Of a stretch of 48,001 nt of DNA, positions 8,509 through 17,571 are shown piece after piece. The notes below the pieces were generated by a model. It saw nothing but the letters and a program-made list of their open reading frames with translations. It made no database searches and was not told the origin of the DNA. The stretch is from NCBI GenBank assembly GCA_028344335.1, contig JAOMAZ010000010.1, positions 1 to 48,001 of the forward strand, written 5' to 3'. Position numbers and translations under genes: made by a program. This stretch comes from Deltaproteobacteria bacterium (GTDB taxonomy: Archaea; Thermoplasmatota; Poseidoniia; Poseidoniales; Poseidoniaceae). Each line of letters starts with the position of its first letter. The stretch's first letter is position 1.

Positions 8509-11500
8509 TCACATATTCCTTCTATATTGGCCACCAACCGAAAACAAGGAATCGGTTATTTGTCCAAGACTTGCCACTTTAACAGTCTCCATTAGTTCGG
8601 TGAATACATTGCCATCAGTTCTTGCCACTTCGCATAGCCTAGCCAATGCTTCTTGGTCTGGAGTCATCGCTTCTGTTCTCTTCAAGCAAGCTTGTTTTTC
8701 CTCGGTGGTTGCCCTTGCTAATTCTATGTTGAAATCATCGGCGTTGGACTCATCAAACACCTGAGCATTTGGATTTAGGAAGGTGTTGACACCGATGATT
8801 GGAAGACTTCCATCATGTTTTAGATGCTCGTAATACATGGACTCATCTTGGATTTTACCACGCTGGTACATTGTTTCCATAGCGCCAAGCACGCCTCCAC
8901 GGCGTGAGATGGCTTCGAATTCTTGGAGGACTGCTTCTTCTACCAAGTCGGTTAATTCTTCAACGATGAATGAGCCTTGCATTGGATTTTCAGTTTTTGT
9001 CCAACCGCTTTCTACATTGACAATCATCTGAATTGCTAAGGCCCTACGAACACTCTCTTCTGTTGGAGTGGTTATCGCTTCGTCATAGGCATTGGTGTGA
9101 AGGGAGTTTGCATTGTCTTGGATAGCTAGCAAGGCTTGTAAAGTAGTGCGAATATCGTTGAAGTCGATTTCCTGAGCGTGCAGAGAACGACCACTTGTCT
9201 GAATATGATATTTGAGTTTTTGAGATCGCTCATTTCCACCATAGAGATTGCGCATTGCAACTGCCCAGATTCGCCGAGCTACTCGACCTATCACTGTATA
9301 TTCTGCATCAAGGCCATTACTAAAGAAGAAAGAAAGATTTGGTGCAAATGAATCGATGTCCATTCCTCGACTGCGATAATACTCAACGTAAGTGAAGCCA
9401 TTTGCAAGGGTAAAAGCAAGTTGAGAGATTGGATTTGCACCAGCCTCAGCAATATGATATCCTGAAATTGAAACAGAGTAATGGTTTCTTACACCTTGTT
9501 CAATGTAGTATTCTTGAACATCCCCCATCAATTTCAAGGCAAAAGCAGTAGAGAAAATACAGGTATTTTGTGCTTGGTCTTCTTTCAAGATATCTGCTTG
9601 TACAGTGCCGCGAACAGTTTGCAGAGTTTCTGCTTTGATTCTAGCATAGGTTTCAGCATCGACTAATTCATCGCCACGACGACCAATGGTTGCTAGGCCA
9701 AAGCCATTATGACCATCAGGCAATTCTCCGCGATAAGCAGAATCCAAAATCTCCAAATCACCGAGATACTTCTCCACTTGTTGGTCAATAGCAGCGTTCA
9801 AAAAGAAAGCAAGAATAATTGGTGCAGGGCCATTAATAGTCATTGAAACTGAAGTATTTGCCTCACATAAATCGAAGCCAGAATACAAGCGCTTAGCGTC
9901 ATCAAGACTGGCAATGGAAACACCAGAATTACCTACTTTCCCCCATATATCGGGTCTCTTTGCAGGATCTCTACCATACAATGTGACTGAATCAAATGCA
10001 GTTGAAAGGCGATTGAAAGGCTGTCCTTGGCTCAGGTAATGGAAGCGACGATTGGTTTTCTCTGGCTCACCTTCACCAGCAAACATTCGAGCCGGCAATT
10101 CATCAGTGCGCTTGAAAGGAAAAACTCCAGCACTGAATGGAAAAGTACCAGGGATATTTTCTCGGCATAACCAATTGTAGAGGTCGCCATCATCATTGTA
10201 TCTTGGTAATGCAACACGTGGAATCTGGGAATGCGACAGACTTTCTGTAGTGGTCGAAACGCTGAATGCTTTACCACGTACATAGTAGGTAAATTCTCCA
10301 GAGCGATATTGTTCAGCCAATTCTCGGTGTTCCTGAAGGAGAGATTCTTCTTGAATTTCCATTTCTTTTATTTGCTTTTCAAGGTCTTCTGCAACCGAAT
10401 CTGCACCGCGCCCACGAGCATGTACTGCGGTCTCTGTCAATTGTTGCTTCAACCTCAATTTTTGAGCAATCTCCTCATTGTGTGCATGATATTGACGTAA
10501 GCAAGATGAAATTTCTGAAAGATAGGAAACACGCTCTGGAGGAATAACTCCCTTTCCGACCCCAACCTGACCGAGTGGCTCAGAGTAGTTGGCACCAACT
10601 ACATTTGCGACCTTTTTCCAAAGCACATCTATTCCAGGGTCAGCAAATTGACTCGCTATTGTTGCAACAACCGGTAAGTCTTCATCAGTGGCATCGAAGA
10701 GGTTGCGGTTTCGGCGAACTTGCTTGCGAATTGCCCGCAATGCATCTTCACTACCTCTTTTTTCGTACTTGTTGAGAACAACCCAATCGGCAACATCCAA
10801 CATTTCAATTTTCTCAAGTTGAGTATGAGCACCAAACTCTGCAGTCATTACATAGATGGAGTGGTCAGCAACTGAAGTAATTGCATCGCTACCCTGACCG
10901 ATGCCACTGGTCTCACAGAATATCAAATCGAATCCAACAGCCTTGGCAACGTCTATGGCTCTGTCTAGGTTTGTTGAAATTTCTGAGCCAGAGCCTCGAC
11001 TGGCTAAAGAACGCATGAAGAGATTATTATTTGATAAGGAATTCATTCGAATTCGGTCCCCAAGCAAGGCGCCACCAGTGCGTTTTCGGGTAGGGTCAAC
11101 ACATAGCAGGCAGACCTTTAGTTCGGGATTGTCGCGTTGAATTCTAAGCATCAACTCATCAAGAAGGCTTGACTTTCCTGCTCCACCTGTTCCGGTAAAT
11201 CCAATCACAGGTACATCGCTAGAAGATGAGCGACATTTTTCTAAATATTCATTGAAAGTGGTATCATCAGCAGATTCTGATAAAGTCAACATGAGACTAA
11301 CCTTTTCCATTTCCTTAGTTGAAATGGGGCTATCGAGTGTCGCTAATCTTTGCTCTGAAGTCAAGTCGACCTTACTTGCAATTCCCATCAAGTGGTCTAT
11401 CATTCCAAGCAAACCCATTTTGCGGCCATCTTCAGGAGAATAGATTCTAGAAATCCCAGCAGCATGCAGGTCGCGAATTTCTGGTGGAGTTATGGTACCG

Positions 11501-11877
11501 CCACCACCAGCAAAAATGCGGACATGAGAGCAACCAGCATCATCCAATAATTGGCGAATGTAGGTCATATATTCCATGTGGCCGCCTTGATAGGAGGTTA
11601 GGGCGATAGCATGGGCGTCTTCCTGAATGGCGCAATCCACCACATCCTTGGCTGAACGGTCATGCCCTAAGTGAATGACTTCTGCTCCTGCGCTTTGGAT
11701 TAAGCGGCGCATGACGTTGATTGCAGCATCGTGGCCATCGAATAGTGAAGCAGCAGTGATTACCCTTACTGGGCCAGTCGAAGTCGAGAAACCTACGGCT
11801 TCTTCGGCTGTCTGCATACTAGTTGGCAGTAGTGATGGCTTCAACAACTCTTCGATGCCTACTTCATATGTATGCAC
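8509..11877 (-). CDS. icmF: Fused B12-dependent acyl-CoA mutase with G-protein chaperone domain (IcmF type)
   Basis: This 1122-residue protein combines three parts. Residues about 35-165 are the cobalamin-binding domain with LFDGHDAAINVMRR, where His49 would be the lower cobalt ligand. Residues about 222-450 are a MeaB/ArgK-like GTPase with Walker A GFTGTGGAGKSS and a VDPTRKRTGGALLGDR segment. Residues about 560-1110 are the substrate-binding TIM barrel with PGTFPFSAGVFPFKR, FHYLSQGQPFNRLSTAFDS and VSMTINGPAP. This order is that of isobutyryl-CoA mutase fused (IcmF), which interconverts isobutyryl-CoA and butyryl-CoA; methylmalonyl-CoA or other branched acyl-CoAs cannot be excluded. The start is GTG at 11877. 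It stands alone, divergent from the NAD(P)HX repair gene. A role in branched-chain amino acid or fatty acid breakdown is inferred. Confidence 0.93.
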   Translation of the reverse strand: MHTYEVGIEELLKPSLLPTSMQTAEEAVGFSTSTGPVRVITAASLFDGHDAAINVMRRLIQSAGAEVIHLGHDRSAKDVVDCAIQEDAHAIALTSYQGGHMEYMTYIRQLLDDAGCSHVRIFAGGGGTITPPEIRDLHAAGISRIYSPEDGRKMGLLGMIDHLMGIASKVDLTSEQRLATLDSPISTKEMEKVSLMLTLSESADDTTFNEYLEKCRSSSSDVPVIGFTGTGGAGKSSLLDELMLRIQRDNPELKVCLLCVDPTRKRTGGALLGDRIRMNSLSNNNLFMRSLASRGSGSEISTNLDRAIDVAKAVGFDLIFCETSGIGQGSDAITSVADHSIYVMTAEFGAHTQLEKIEMLDVADWVVLNKYEKRGSEDALRAIRKQVRRNRNLFDATDEDLPVVATIASQFADPGIDVLWKKVANVVGANYSEPLGQVGVGKGVIPPERVSYLSEISSCLRQYHAHNEEIAQKLRLKQQLTETAVHARGRGADSVAEDLEKQIKEMEIQEESLLQEHRELAEQYRSGEFTYYVRGKAFSVSTTTESLSHSQIPRVALPRYNDDGDLYNWLCRENIPGTFPFSAGVFPFKRTDELPARMFAGEGEPEKTNRRFHYLSQGQPFNRLSTAFDSVTLYGRDPAKRPDIWGKVGNSGVSIASLDDAKRLYSGFDLCEANTSVSMTINGPAPIILAFFLNAAIDQQVEKYLGDLEILDSAYRGELPDGHNGFGLATIGRRGDELVDAETYARIKAETLQTVRGTVQADILKEDQAQNTCIFSTAFALKLMGDVQEYYIEQGVRNHYSVSISGYHIAEAGANPISQLAFTLANGFTYVEYYRSRGMDIDSFAPNLSFFFSNGLDAEYTVIGRVARRIWAVAMRNLYGGNERSQKLKYHIQTSGRSLHAQEIDFNDIRTTLQALLAIQDNANSLHTNAYDEAITTPTEESVRRALAIQMIVNVESGWTKTENPMQGSFIVEELTDLVEEAVLQEFEAISRRGGVLGAMETMYQRGKIQDESMYYEHLKHDGSLPIIGVNTFLNPNAQVFDESNADDFNIELARATTEEKQACLKRTEAMTPDQEALARLCEVARTDGNVFTELMETVKVASLGQITDSLFSVGGQYRRNM

Positions 11878-11993
11878 TTTAACATTTGAAATATGTTGAA
11901 TCTGAATTTAGTTGACTTGATAATTCCTAATGAAATAATATCACTCTTGTAATGAATGAATAAATAATCAACCTTGGCACTTATCGGGGGTTA
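11878..11993. promoter_or_regulatory. AT-rich divergent promoter region
   Basis: The 116 bases between two outward-facing genes are much more AT-rich than the flanks. They include an imperfect palindrome at 11881-11897 (AACAT...ATGTT arms), four bases upstream of the mutase GTG, and a short GAAT/AAAT-type run near 11951-11970. They must carry both promoters. No single TATA element stands out, and the palindrome as an operator is speculative. Confidence 0.4.
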
Positions 11994-13559
11994 ATGAGCG
12001 AGAGCGGCTGGCTAATGCATTGGTCCGAAAGCGCAGTCTTTGATGCGAATGCAGCAGCTCTGGGGGTGGACCTTTCAGAATTGATGATATCGGCAGGAGC
12101 ATCCCTTGCCAGTGAAGTCAGTAGTGGGGTAGAACATAAGGGTGGCCTTGGTGAAGTTTGGTTTCTTTGCGGCCCTGGAAATAATGGTGGTGATGGATTT
12201 GTGGCTGCTAGTGCCTTGTATTCATTGTGGTTTGATTTACCTTTAAAGATTAGAATTCTTACCAGTCATGCTCAACAAAAAAGCGATATTTCCCAAGATA
12301 TGCGTAATACAGCTAAGAGTGCAGGAGTATCAATTCATAGTTGGCAGGGCAATGGTTGGTCTATTCCAATTCCCCGTGACCGAAAGGTGTTAATGTTGGT
12401 TGATTGCCTCTTGGGAGTTGGTCCACAAGGACCAGGGACGCCTGCTTTTCCAAGAGGTTCTATAGGCGAAGTTATGGATTGGTTGATGGCTAGATTTGAA
12501 GTGCAATTTCCAAGGATACTTGCCTGTGATGTCCCGACAGGGTTGTGTTCTTCAAAGCAAATGAATGTTGGTCGGACTTTGACTTTCCATGCACCAAAAA
12601 TGGGCCTTCTCGATGAAATAGGTGATATTGCAAATGGAGTTGGTGGAATCAAGGTTGCTTCATTACCTTGGCCAGATGAAACTATTAATCCTGGAATTGG
12701 TGATTTATTGAGATTTCCCGCCTTGAAAGATGACGCGAAAAAGGGGGATAGAGGTCGTGTTTTGGTTATTGGTGGTGGGCCTTATCATGGCGCCCCCATC
12801 CTGTCGGGAATGGCAGCAGCAAGGATGGGTGCAGATTTGATTCATGTTGCGATGCCATCTTCTGCAAGTGCAAGAGTTTCATGGCCAACTGAATTGATTC
12901 CTGAAAAGATACCCGATGAAGAAATATTTTCCCTCAACAGTGTTTCAACCTTAGAACAGAGAATGAAAAGTGGTCGAGGAATTCAAGCGATTGTTATCGG
13001 ACCTGGGCTTGGTGATGCAGAAGAAACCCTAGATGCAGTTAGAGAGTTATTGGTCATTGCAACAGTAAGAGGGATTCCAACCGTTATCGATGCTGATGCA
13101 ATCAAAGCACTCCCCAAAAGGAATATGTTGGCTGGATTGAAGGTTGTTATCACTCCTCATTCCAAAGAATTAGAATCATGGTTAGAAGACGCCACATGCT
13201 CAGAAACATTAGACTCATTGATGAATGAATCTAATTGGAGGAATTTTACTCCTGATGAGGAAAACGCAGTAATTATCGAAACAGGTGCGGTGGATCATAT
13301 TTGGGGAATCAATAGGAGATATTGCCAATCATCGCAAGGTTCTGCAAGGATGGCCATGGGCGGCACTGGAGATTTACTCGCTGGTGCAATTGGTGGACTG
13401 CTTGCCATTGGAATGGCGCCATGGCCAGCTACACGCTTAGCATCTTATTTGTTAAGAGAGGCTGGAAAAATGGCTGAAGCCGAATTAGGCATAGGAATGG
13501 TCGCCTCGGATATCCCTCTTTTTTTGGCCAAGGCTTTGGCTCATCGGGCAGCGATGTAA
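11994..13559 (+). CDS. nnr: Bifunctional NAD(P)H-hydrate epimerase / ADP-dependent dehydratase
   Basis: This enzyme repairs damaged (hydrated) NADH and NADPH. Residues about 1-220 are the YjeF_N epimerase domain with FLCGPGNNGGDGFVAASAL and the aspartate in LMLVDCLLGVG. Residues about 230-520 are the ribokinase-like dehydratase domain, with GRVLVIGGGPYHGAPIL, AIVIGPGLGD, VIDADAIKAL, VVITPHSKELE and AMGGTGDLLAGAIGG. The 521 residues match the fused bacterial and archaeal form. The start is an ATG next to GGGGTTA. Its end overlaps the convergent ABC-F gene by 19 bases. Confidence 0.94.
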   Translation: MSESGWLMHWSESAVFDANAAALGVDLSELMISAGASLASEVSSGVEHKGGLGEVWFLCGPGNNGGDGFVAASALYSLWFDLPLKIRILTSHAQQKSDISQDMRNTAKSAGVSIHSWQGNGWSIPIPRDRKVLMLVDCLLGVGPQGPGTPAFPRGSIGEVMDWLMARFEVQFPRILACDVPTGLCSSKQMNVGRTLTFHAPKMGLLDEIGDIANGVGGIKVASLPWPDETINPGIGDLLRFPALKDDAKKGDRGRVLVIGGGPYHGAPILSGMAAARMGADLIHVAMPSSASARVSWPTELIPEKIPDEEIFSLNSVSTLEQRMKSGRGIQAIVIGPGLGDAEETLDAVRELLVIATVRGIPTVIDADAIKALPKRNMLAGLKVVITPHSKELESWLEDATCSETLDSLMNESNWRNFTPDEENAVIIETGAVDHIWGINRRYCQSSQGSARMAMGGTGDLLAGAIGGLLAIGMAPWPATRLASYLLREAGKMAEAELGIGMVASDIPLFLAKALAHRAAM

Positions 13560-15175
13560 TCGGAATAATTTCCTTTGTACATCTTTAGTTTACCATTCTT
13601 TAATTCAAGAATCCAATTCACTGTTTGGTCTAAGAACCAGCGGTCGTGACTAACCATCATCAGAGAGCCATCATATTGGTTGAGTGCTCCTTCAAGGCTT
13701 TCTTTTGCATCGACGTCCAAGTGATTGGTTGGTTCATCCATTAACAATAGATTATTATCCTCAAGAAGTAGTTGGAGTAAGGCAACCCTCGCTCTTTCCC
13801 CACCAGACAATTTCTGAAGCTTTGTAGCCACTTGTTCCTTGCCAAATTGGAATCGACCTAAGGCTGCTCTTACTTCTCCATAATCCAAATCAGGTCGTAA
13901 TTTTTCTATTTGTTTGACAGGTGTTAGGTCGAAATCAAGGGTTCTATGATCTTGGTGGAAATAGCCGATAATAACTCCAGGGCTGACCTCAAGTTTTCCT
14001 GTATCGATTCCTTCGTCGCCATTTATCATTTTCAACAAGGTTGTTTTTCCAACTCCATTACCACCAACAATTCCGATTTTCATCCCTTTATTGATGAATA
14101 ATTCTGCATTGCTCAATATTGGTTGTTTCAATCCATCGAAGCGCTTGTAGACTGCTTCTAATTCAAGTACGTCAAGAGATGCTTTGTCCACAGACTCTAG
14201 ATTGAATTGTAGGCCCTTGCGCTGTTTTGGAACTCTTGCTACCAAGGCTTTACGTTCTTTTTGCATACGCTCAATCATCTTATGTTTGGCTGAAATAGAT
14301 TTATCGTATTTGTTATTTCTCTTCATGTGTTGAAGGCCTGAAAGAGTATGTTTAATTTTTTTATCAAGAGTATTTATCAGGTCACTAAGGGCTGCTCCAT
14401 TAGCGATTTTTTGCTTGAGGTGCTTGCTGTAATTCCCTGCATATTGCCATACCATTTCATTCTCAATTTCAAGAATCCTTGTACAGACTTGATCTAGGAA
14501 ATAACGGTCGTGGCTAACCATAATCATGGTCCCATGGAAATCTCGCAGGAACTGTTCTAACCATTCTGTGGTTTCAATATCCAAGTGATTGGTTGGTTCG
14601 TCGAGGAATAACATATCGATGCCATCTAATCCTACAAGTTGCCTTGCCAAAGCCAGTTTTGCCCTTTCTCCCCCTGATAATTTGCTTACTTTCAATCCCA
14701 TAGGATGATGACTCAAGCCAAGCCTTTCGAGGATTGCTTTTGCTCTCAATGCAACATTTGCTCCACCACTACTTGCTAACATTTGTTGTAATTCTGCATA
14801 GCGGTCAAGTATAGGTTGCCAATTCCCTTCGTAAAATTCCGGCTTACCCATATCTAATTCTATGGCAGAAATCTCCTCTTCCAGTTCAAGGAATTGCCTA
14901 CCCTTTCTTGCTAATTCCTCTTCAATAGTAGCATCATCTTCAATATCTCGAACTTGAGTTAAGTATGCTATACGAAGGCCTTCAGCAAATTCAATATCCC
15001 CCATATCTTGCTTCTGCTCGCTGATTGTATTGAGCAAGGTGGTTTTACCAGCCCCATTATGTCCAACGATACCGATACGGTCGCCTTCATTGACTAAGAA
15101 TGAGACATCGGATAGAACGTCGACTGCACCAAATGAACGGGAGATTTCTTCGACACTGATAAGTTGCCTAGGCAT
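13541..15175 (-). CDS. ABC-F family ATPase (translation-associated, EttA/Uup-like)
   Basis: The 544 residues hold two ABC ATPase domains and no membrane segment. Domain 1 has GIVGHNGAGKTTLL, LSGGERAKLALARQL and LFLDEPTNHLD. Domain 2 has GIVGGNGVGKTTLL, LSGGERARVALL and LLMDEPTNHLD. Between them is a basic, helical linker of about 80 residues (KRNNKYDKSISAKHK and KERKALVARVPKQRKG), the P-site tRNA interaction motif of ABC-F proteins. These proteins bind the ribosomal E site and modulate elongation or rescue stalled ribosomes; the subtype cannot be settled here. The C-terminus is short, without the Uup coiled-coil. It overlaps nnr tail-to-tail. Confidence 0.92.
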   Translation of the reverse strand: MPRQLISVEEISRSFGAVDVLSDVSFLVNEGDRIGIVGHNGAGKTTLLNTISEQKQDMGDIEFAEGLRIAYLTQVRDIEDDATIEEELARKGRQFLELEEEISAIELDMGKPEFYEGNWQPILDRYAELQQMLASSGGANVALRAKAILERLGLSHHPMGLKVSKLSGGERAKLALARQLVGLDGIDMLFLDEPTNHLDIETTEWLEQFLRDFHGTMIMVSHDRYFLDQVCTRILEIENEMVWQYAGNYSKHLKQKIANGAALSDLINTLDKKIKHTLSGLQHMKRNNKYDKSISAKHKMIERMQKERKALVARVPKQRKGLQFNLESVDKASLDVLELEAVYKRFDGLKQPILSNAELFINKGMKIGIVGGNGVGKTTLLKMINGDEGIDTGKLEVSPGVIIGYFHQDHRTLDFDLTPVKQIEKLRPDLDYGEVRAALGRFQFGKEQVATKLQKLSGGERARVALLQLLLEDNNLLLMDEPTNHLDVDAKESLEGALNQYDGSLMMVSHDRWFLDQTVNWILELKNGKLKMYKGNYSDYIAAR

Positions 15176-15225
15176 GTTATTCCCAGCCCGTCGGCTGGCG
15201 CATCATTGAAGTCTGTTCCGGTGCT

Positions 15226-15534
15226 TTAGTCGAATGTAGAAAAGGCTGAGGTGGCGCGTACTCTTTTCGAGTCATTTACACTTAGTACTCTTCTTCGTTC
15301 TCGTCTTGCAAGCATTTTAGTTCTCATAGCAGGACAACCTAGTGTACAAACTGCCAAGCCAAGTACAGAGCCAACTAATATTGAAGGCAGCATAGGAACA
15401 CCTAGCATAATTGAATTTAGACTTCCCGCAACTATTCCAATGAGCACTCCAATACCCAAAGGACGCTCAATCCACAATCGTAACAAAGACTTCTTAGGAG
15501 ATAGTTTGGTCAAGGTTTCCCCAGTCATTAGCAT
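15226..15534 (-). CDS. Small two-helix membrane protein, unknown
   Basis: A 102-residue protein without a recognised family. A basic N-terminus (KLSPKKSLLRLWIERP) is followed by two hydrophobic glycine-rich helices (IGVLIGIVAGSLNSIML and ILVGSVLGLAVCTLGC), then a strongly basic tail (RTKMLARRERRR). GGAG lies six bases before the second ATG (15528), so that start may be the true one. It lies between the ABC-F gene and the acyl-CoA ligase on the same strand. The opposite strand is also open here but gives a less protein-like product. Confidence 0.62.
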   Translation of the reverse strand: MLMTGETLTKLSPKKSLLRLWIERPLGIGVLIGIVAGSLNSIMLGVPMLPSILVGSVLGLAVCTLGCPAMRTKMLARRERRRVLSVNDSKRVRATSAFSTFD

Positions 15535-15632
15535 CTCCGTCCGCTACTTCATCCTCCTCGGAAGTAAATAAACCACGGCACGACATTCTCGTAAAATTGC
15601 TGAAAAACAGCACTCCTTTATGATTCCAACCT

Positions 15633-17549
15633 TTAATTCAAGGAATTTATTGCCTCTTCATGACGGCTCATTAGGTTTCGTAACTTTACCTTTAAACTTG
15701 GAGTTAATAGGTCATTATCGGTCGACCATTCTTCTGCATCTAGGATAATTGCATCTGGCATTTCAAATCCTTTCCAGGTTGGTTTTTTCATGCAATTTTC
15801 ACGAAGTTCATCAAGTAACCATGAACAAACCGCTGTATCAGAGCATATTTGTGCCCAATCTCCACTTAGAATCAAACCAGATGCTTTGAGAGCTGGTTCC
15901 ATTGCTTCTTTATTTGGGTGAATTATCAAGTAAGTATGCTTGCGGTTTCTTCCATCAAGTATACATTGTTCAACTAAAGGAGAGAGTTTCAGATTCTCCT
16001 CAAGTGGTGCTGGGGAAACATACTTGCCATTCTCAAGCTTGAATTGAGATTTTACACGTCCTGTAATCGAGAGATAACCGTCATCAGAGAGGCGACCGAG
16101 GTCCCCTGTTCTGAAACCGCCATCACTAGTCATAACCTCGGCTGTTGCTTCTGGATTATTCCAATAACCCTGCATAACATTTGGGCCATAAACGATTATT
16201 TCTCCATCATCAGGACTATCAGGATCATCCCAAACACTGGTGTCAATTTTTATTTTCACTCCACTGATTGGTTGGCCTACAGTATGGAGGCGAGATTTGC
16301 CTTTACCCATCCAACCATTTGCACTAACAAGAGGGGATGTTTCTGTCAACCCGTATCCTTCGTAGATAGCGAATCCAACCTTTTGAATGAAACCAGCAAT
16401 ATCGGGAGAAAGAGCAGCAGCACCTGAGAGAGCGAAACGGAGGTTTCCGCCAAACCGAGCACGAACTTTCTTCCAAACTAATTTATCAAATAATTTATCG
16501 CTAAATCCCTTGGCAGGTACGGAGTCGCAATCGATTCCAGATTTACGGATACGTTTTGCAGAATACAGATTTGCCTGACCAGACATGAAACGCTTCACTC
16601 CACTGGTTTGGAATTGAGCAGTAACACGGTCGTGGAACTTATTCCAAACACGAGGAACAGCAAGCATGCAATGTGGTTTGATAACTTGGCATTCATCTGC
16701 AATACGCTTCAGGTCGGAAATCAAATTGATGTGAACTCCTGAACGCAACATATAATGAAGGTCGAAAGTACTACCAAAAGAGTGTGCCCAAGGCAAGAAT
16801 GCAGCGTTCTTATCACCAACATAAATTTCGAAAACAGATTGAACTGCTATAACATTTGAGAGCAAATTCCAATTAGAAAGCATGACTCCTTTAGGATTGC
16901 CTGTGGTCCCACTGGTGTAAATCAAAGAAGCCAGAGAGTTGTGGTCAGAACGAGGTTTTTCAAGAGCAGGAGCGGCCCTACCAGCACTGACAAAGGCACT
17001 CCAGTTTTCTACTTCAACACCCTCTGGTGGTAATTCGTTTGCTTCTTCTTCCCCAAGTAGAATAACGCCTCCTGAAGGCCAGTCTTCTGCTTTCTCAGGT
17101 AGGTTGGCAATTAATCTATCAAGTACACCGGTATTTGCAACGATGATGATTGTCGGAGATGAATCATCGATAATGAATCTCCAATCACTACCATGCTGAT
17201 GAGTGTACATACCGGTATAAGCTGCACCAAGGCGGTTTGCTGCATAGGCTGAAGCCGCCCACTCAACGCAATTATCGGTGATTAAAGCGATTCTCTCCTC
17301 GCCAATCAGGCCCTTAGAAGCAAAGCCTTTAGCAACTGAATCAACTAGTGATGAGAATTCTAAATAACTGAGATTTACTCTCTCCATTCCCTTCTCCTGT
17401 ATCCAACCAAAACTAGGTTGGTCGCCAAAACGTTCTACACTTTGCATTAGCATTTCGTACAAGCTACGAGGGTCGTCTCCAATTGGCAGACTCCAATCTC
17501 TATGTGCATCCGCTTTTGGCCAAGCCCATTGCATATCCGTATTCGCCAT
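15633..17549 (-). CDS. Long-chain fatty-acid--CoA ligase (AMP-forming)
   Basis: A 638-residue ANL-superfamily adenylating enzyme that activates a fatty acid to acyl-CoA by way of an acyl-adenylate. The P-loop-like motif is LIYTSGTTGNPKGVMLSNWN. The adenine-binding motif is YGLTETSP and the hinge region is FRTGDLGRLSDDGYLSITGR. The last 120 residues contain the lid with a Lys in QFKLENGKYVSP. Length and the insertions before the YGLTETSP motif fit long-chain acyl-CoA synthetases (FAA1-like, COG1022). It probably feeds beta-oxidation or lipid remodelling. It lies 22 bases downstream of the SMUG1-like gene on the same strand. Confidence 0.92.
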   Translation of the reverse strand: MANTDMQWAWPKADAHRDWSLPIGDDPRSLYEMLMQSVERFGDQPSFGWIQEKGMERVNLSYLEFSSLVDSVAKGFASKGLIGEERIALITDNCVEWAASAYAANRLGAAYTGMYTHQHGSDWRFIIDDSSPTIIIVANTGVLDRLIANLPEKAEDWPSGGVILLGEEEANELPPEGVEVENWSAFVSAGRAAPALEKPRSDHNSLASLIYTSGTTGNPKGVMLSNWNLLSNVIAVQSVFEIYVGDKNAAFLPWAHSFGSTFDLHYMLRSGVHINLISDLKRIADECQVIKPHCMLAVPRVWNKFHDRVTAQFQTSGVKRFMSGQANLYSAKRIRKSGIDCDSVPAKGFSDKLFDKLVWKKVRARFGGNLRFALSGAAALSPDIAGFIQKVGFAIYEGYGLTETSPLVSANGWMGKGKSRLHTVGQPISGVKIKIDTSVWDDPDSPDDGEIIVYGPNVMQGYWNNPEATAEVMTSDGGFRTGDLGRLSDDGYLSITGRVKSQFKLENGKYVSPAPLEENLKLSPLVEQCILDGRNRKHTYLIIHPNKEAMEPALKASGLILSGDWAQICSDTAVCSWLLDELRENCMKKPTWKGFEMPDAIILDAEEWSTDNDLLTPSLKVKLRNLMSRHEEAINSLN

Positions 17550-17571
17550 GGTTAGTGAAAAGCGGTTCTAC

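Noticed and set aside
966-13559. Mobile element or prophage in the mixed bacterial/archaeal gene region
   Set aside because: No transposase, integrase, terminal repeat or attachment site; transferred genes such as fpg sit inside ordinary operons.
15251-15571. Plus-strand frame of 106 codons opposite the small two-helix protein
   Set aside because: The minus-strand product has a clean basic-helix-helix-basic design and a GGAG site; the plus-strand product has none.
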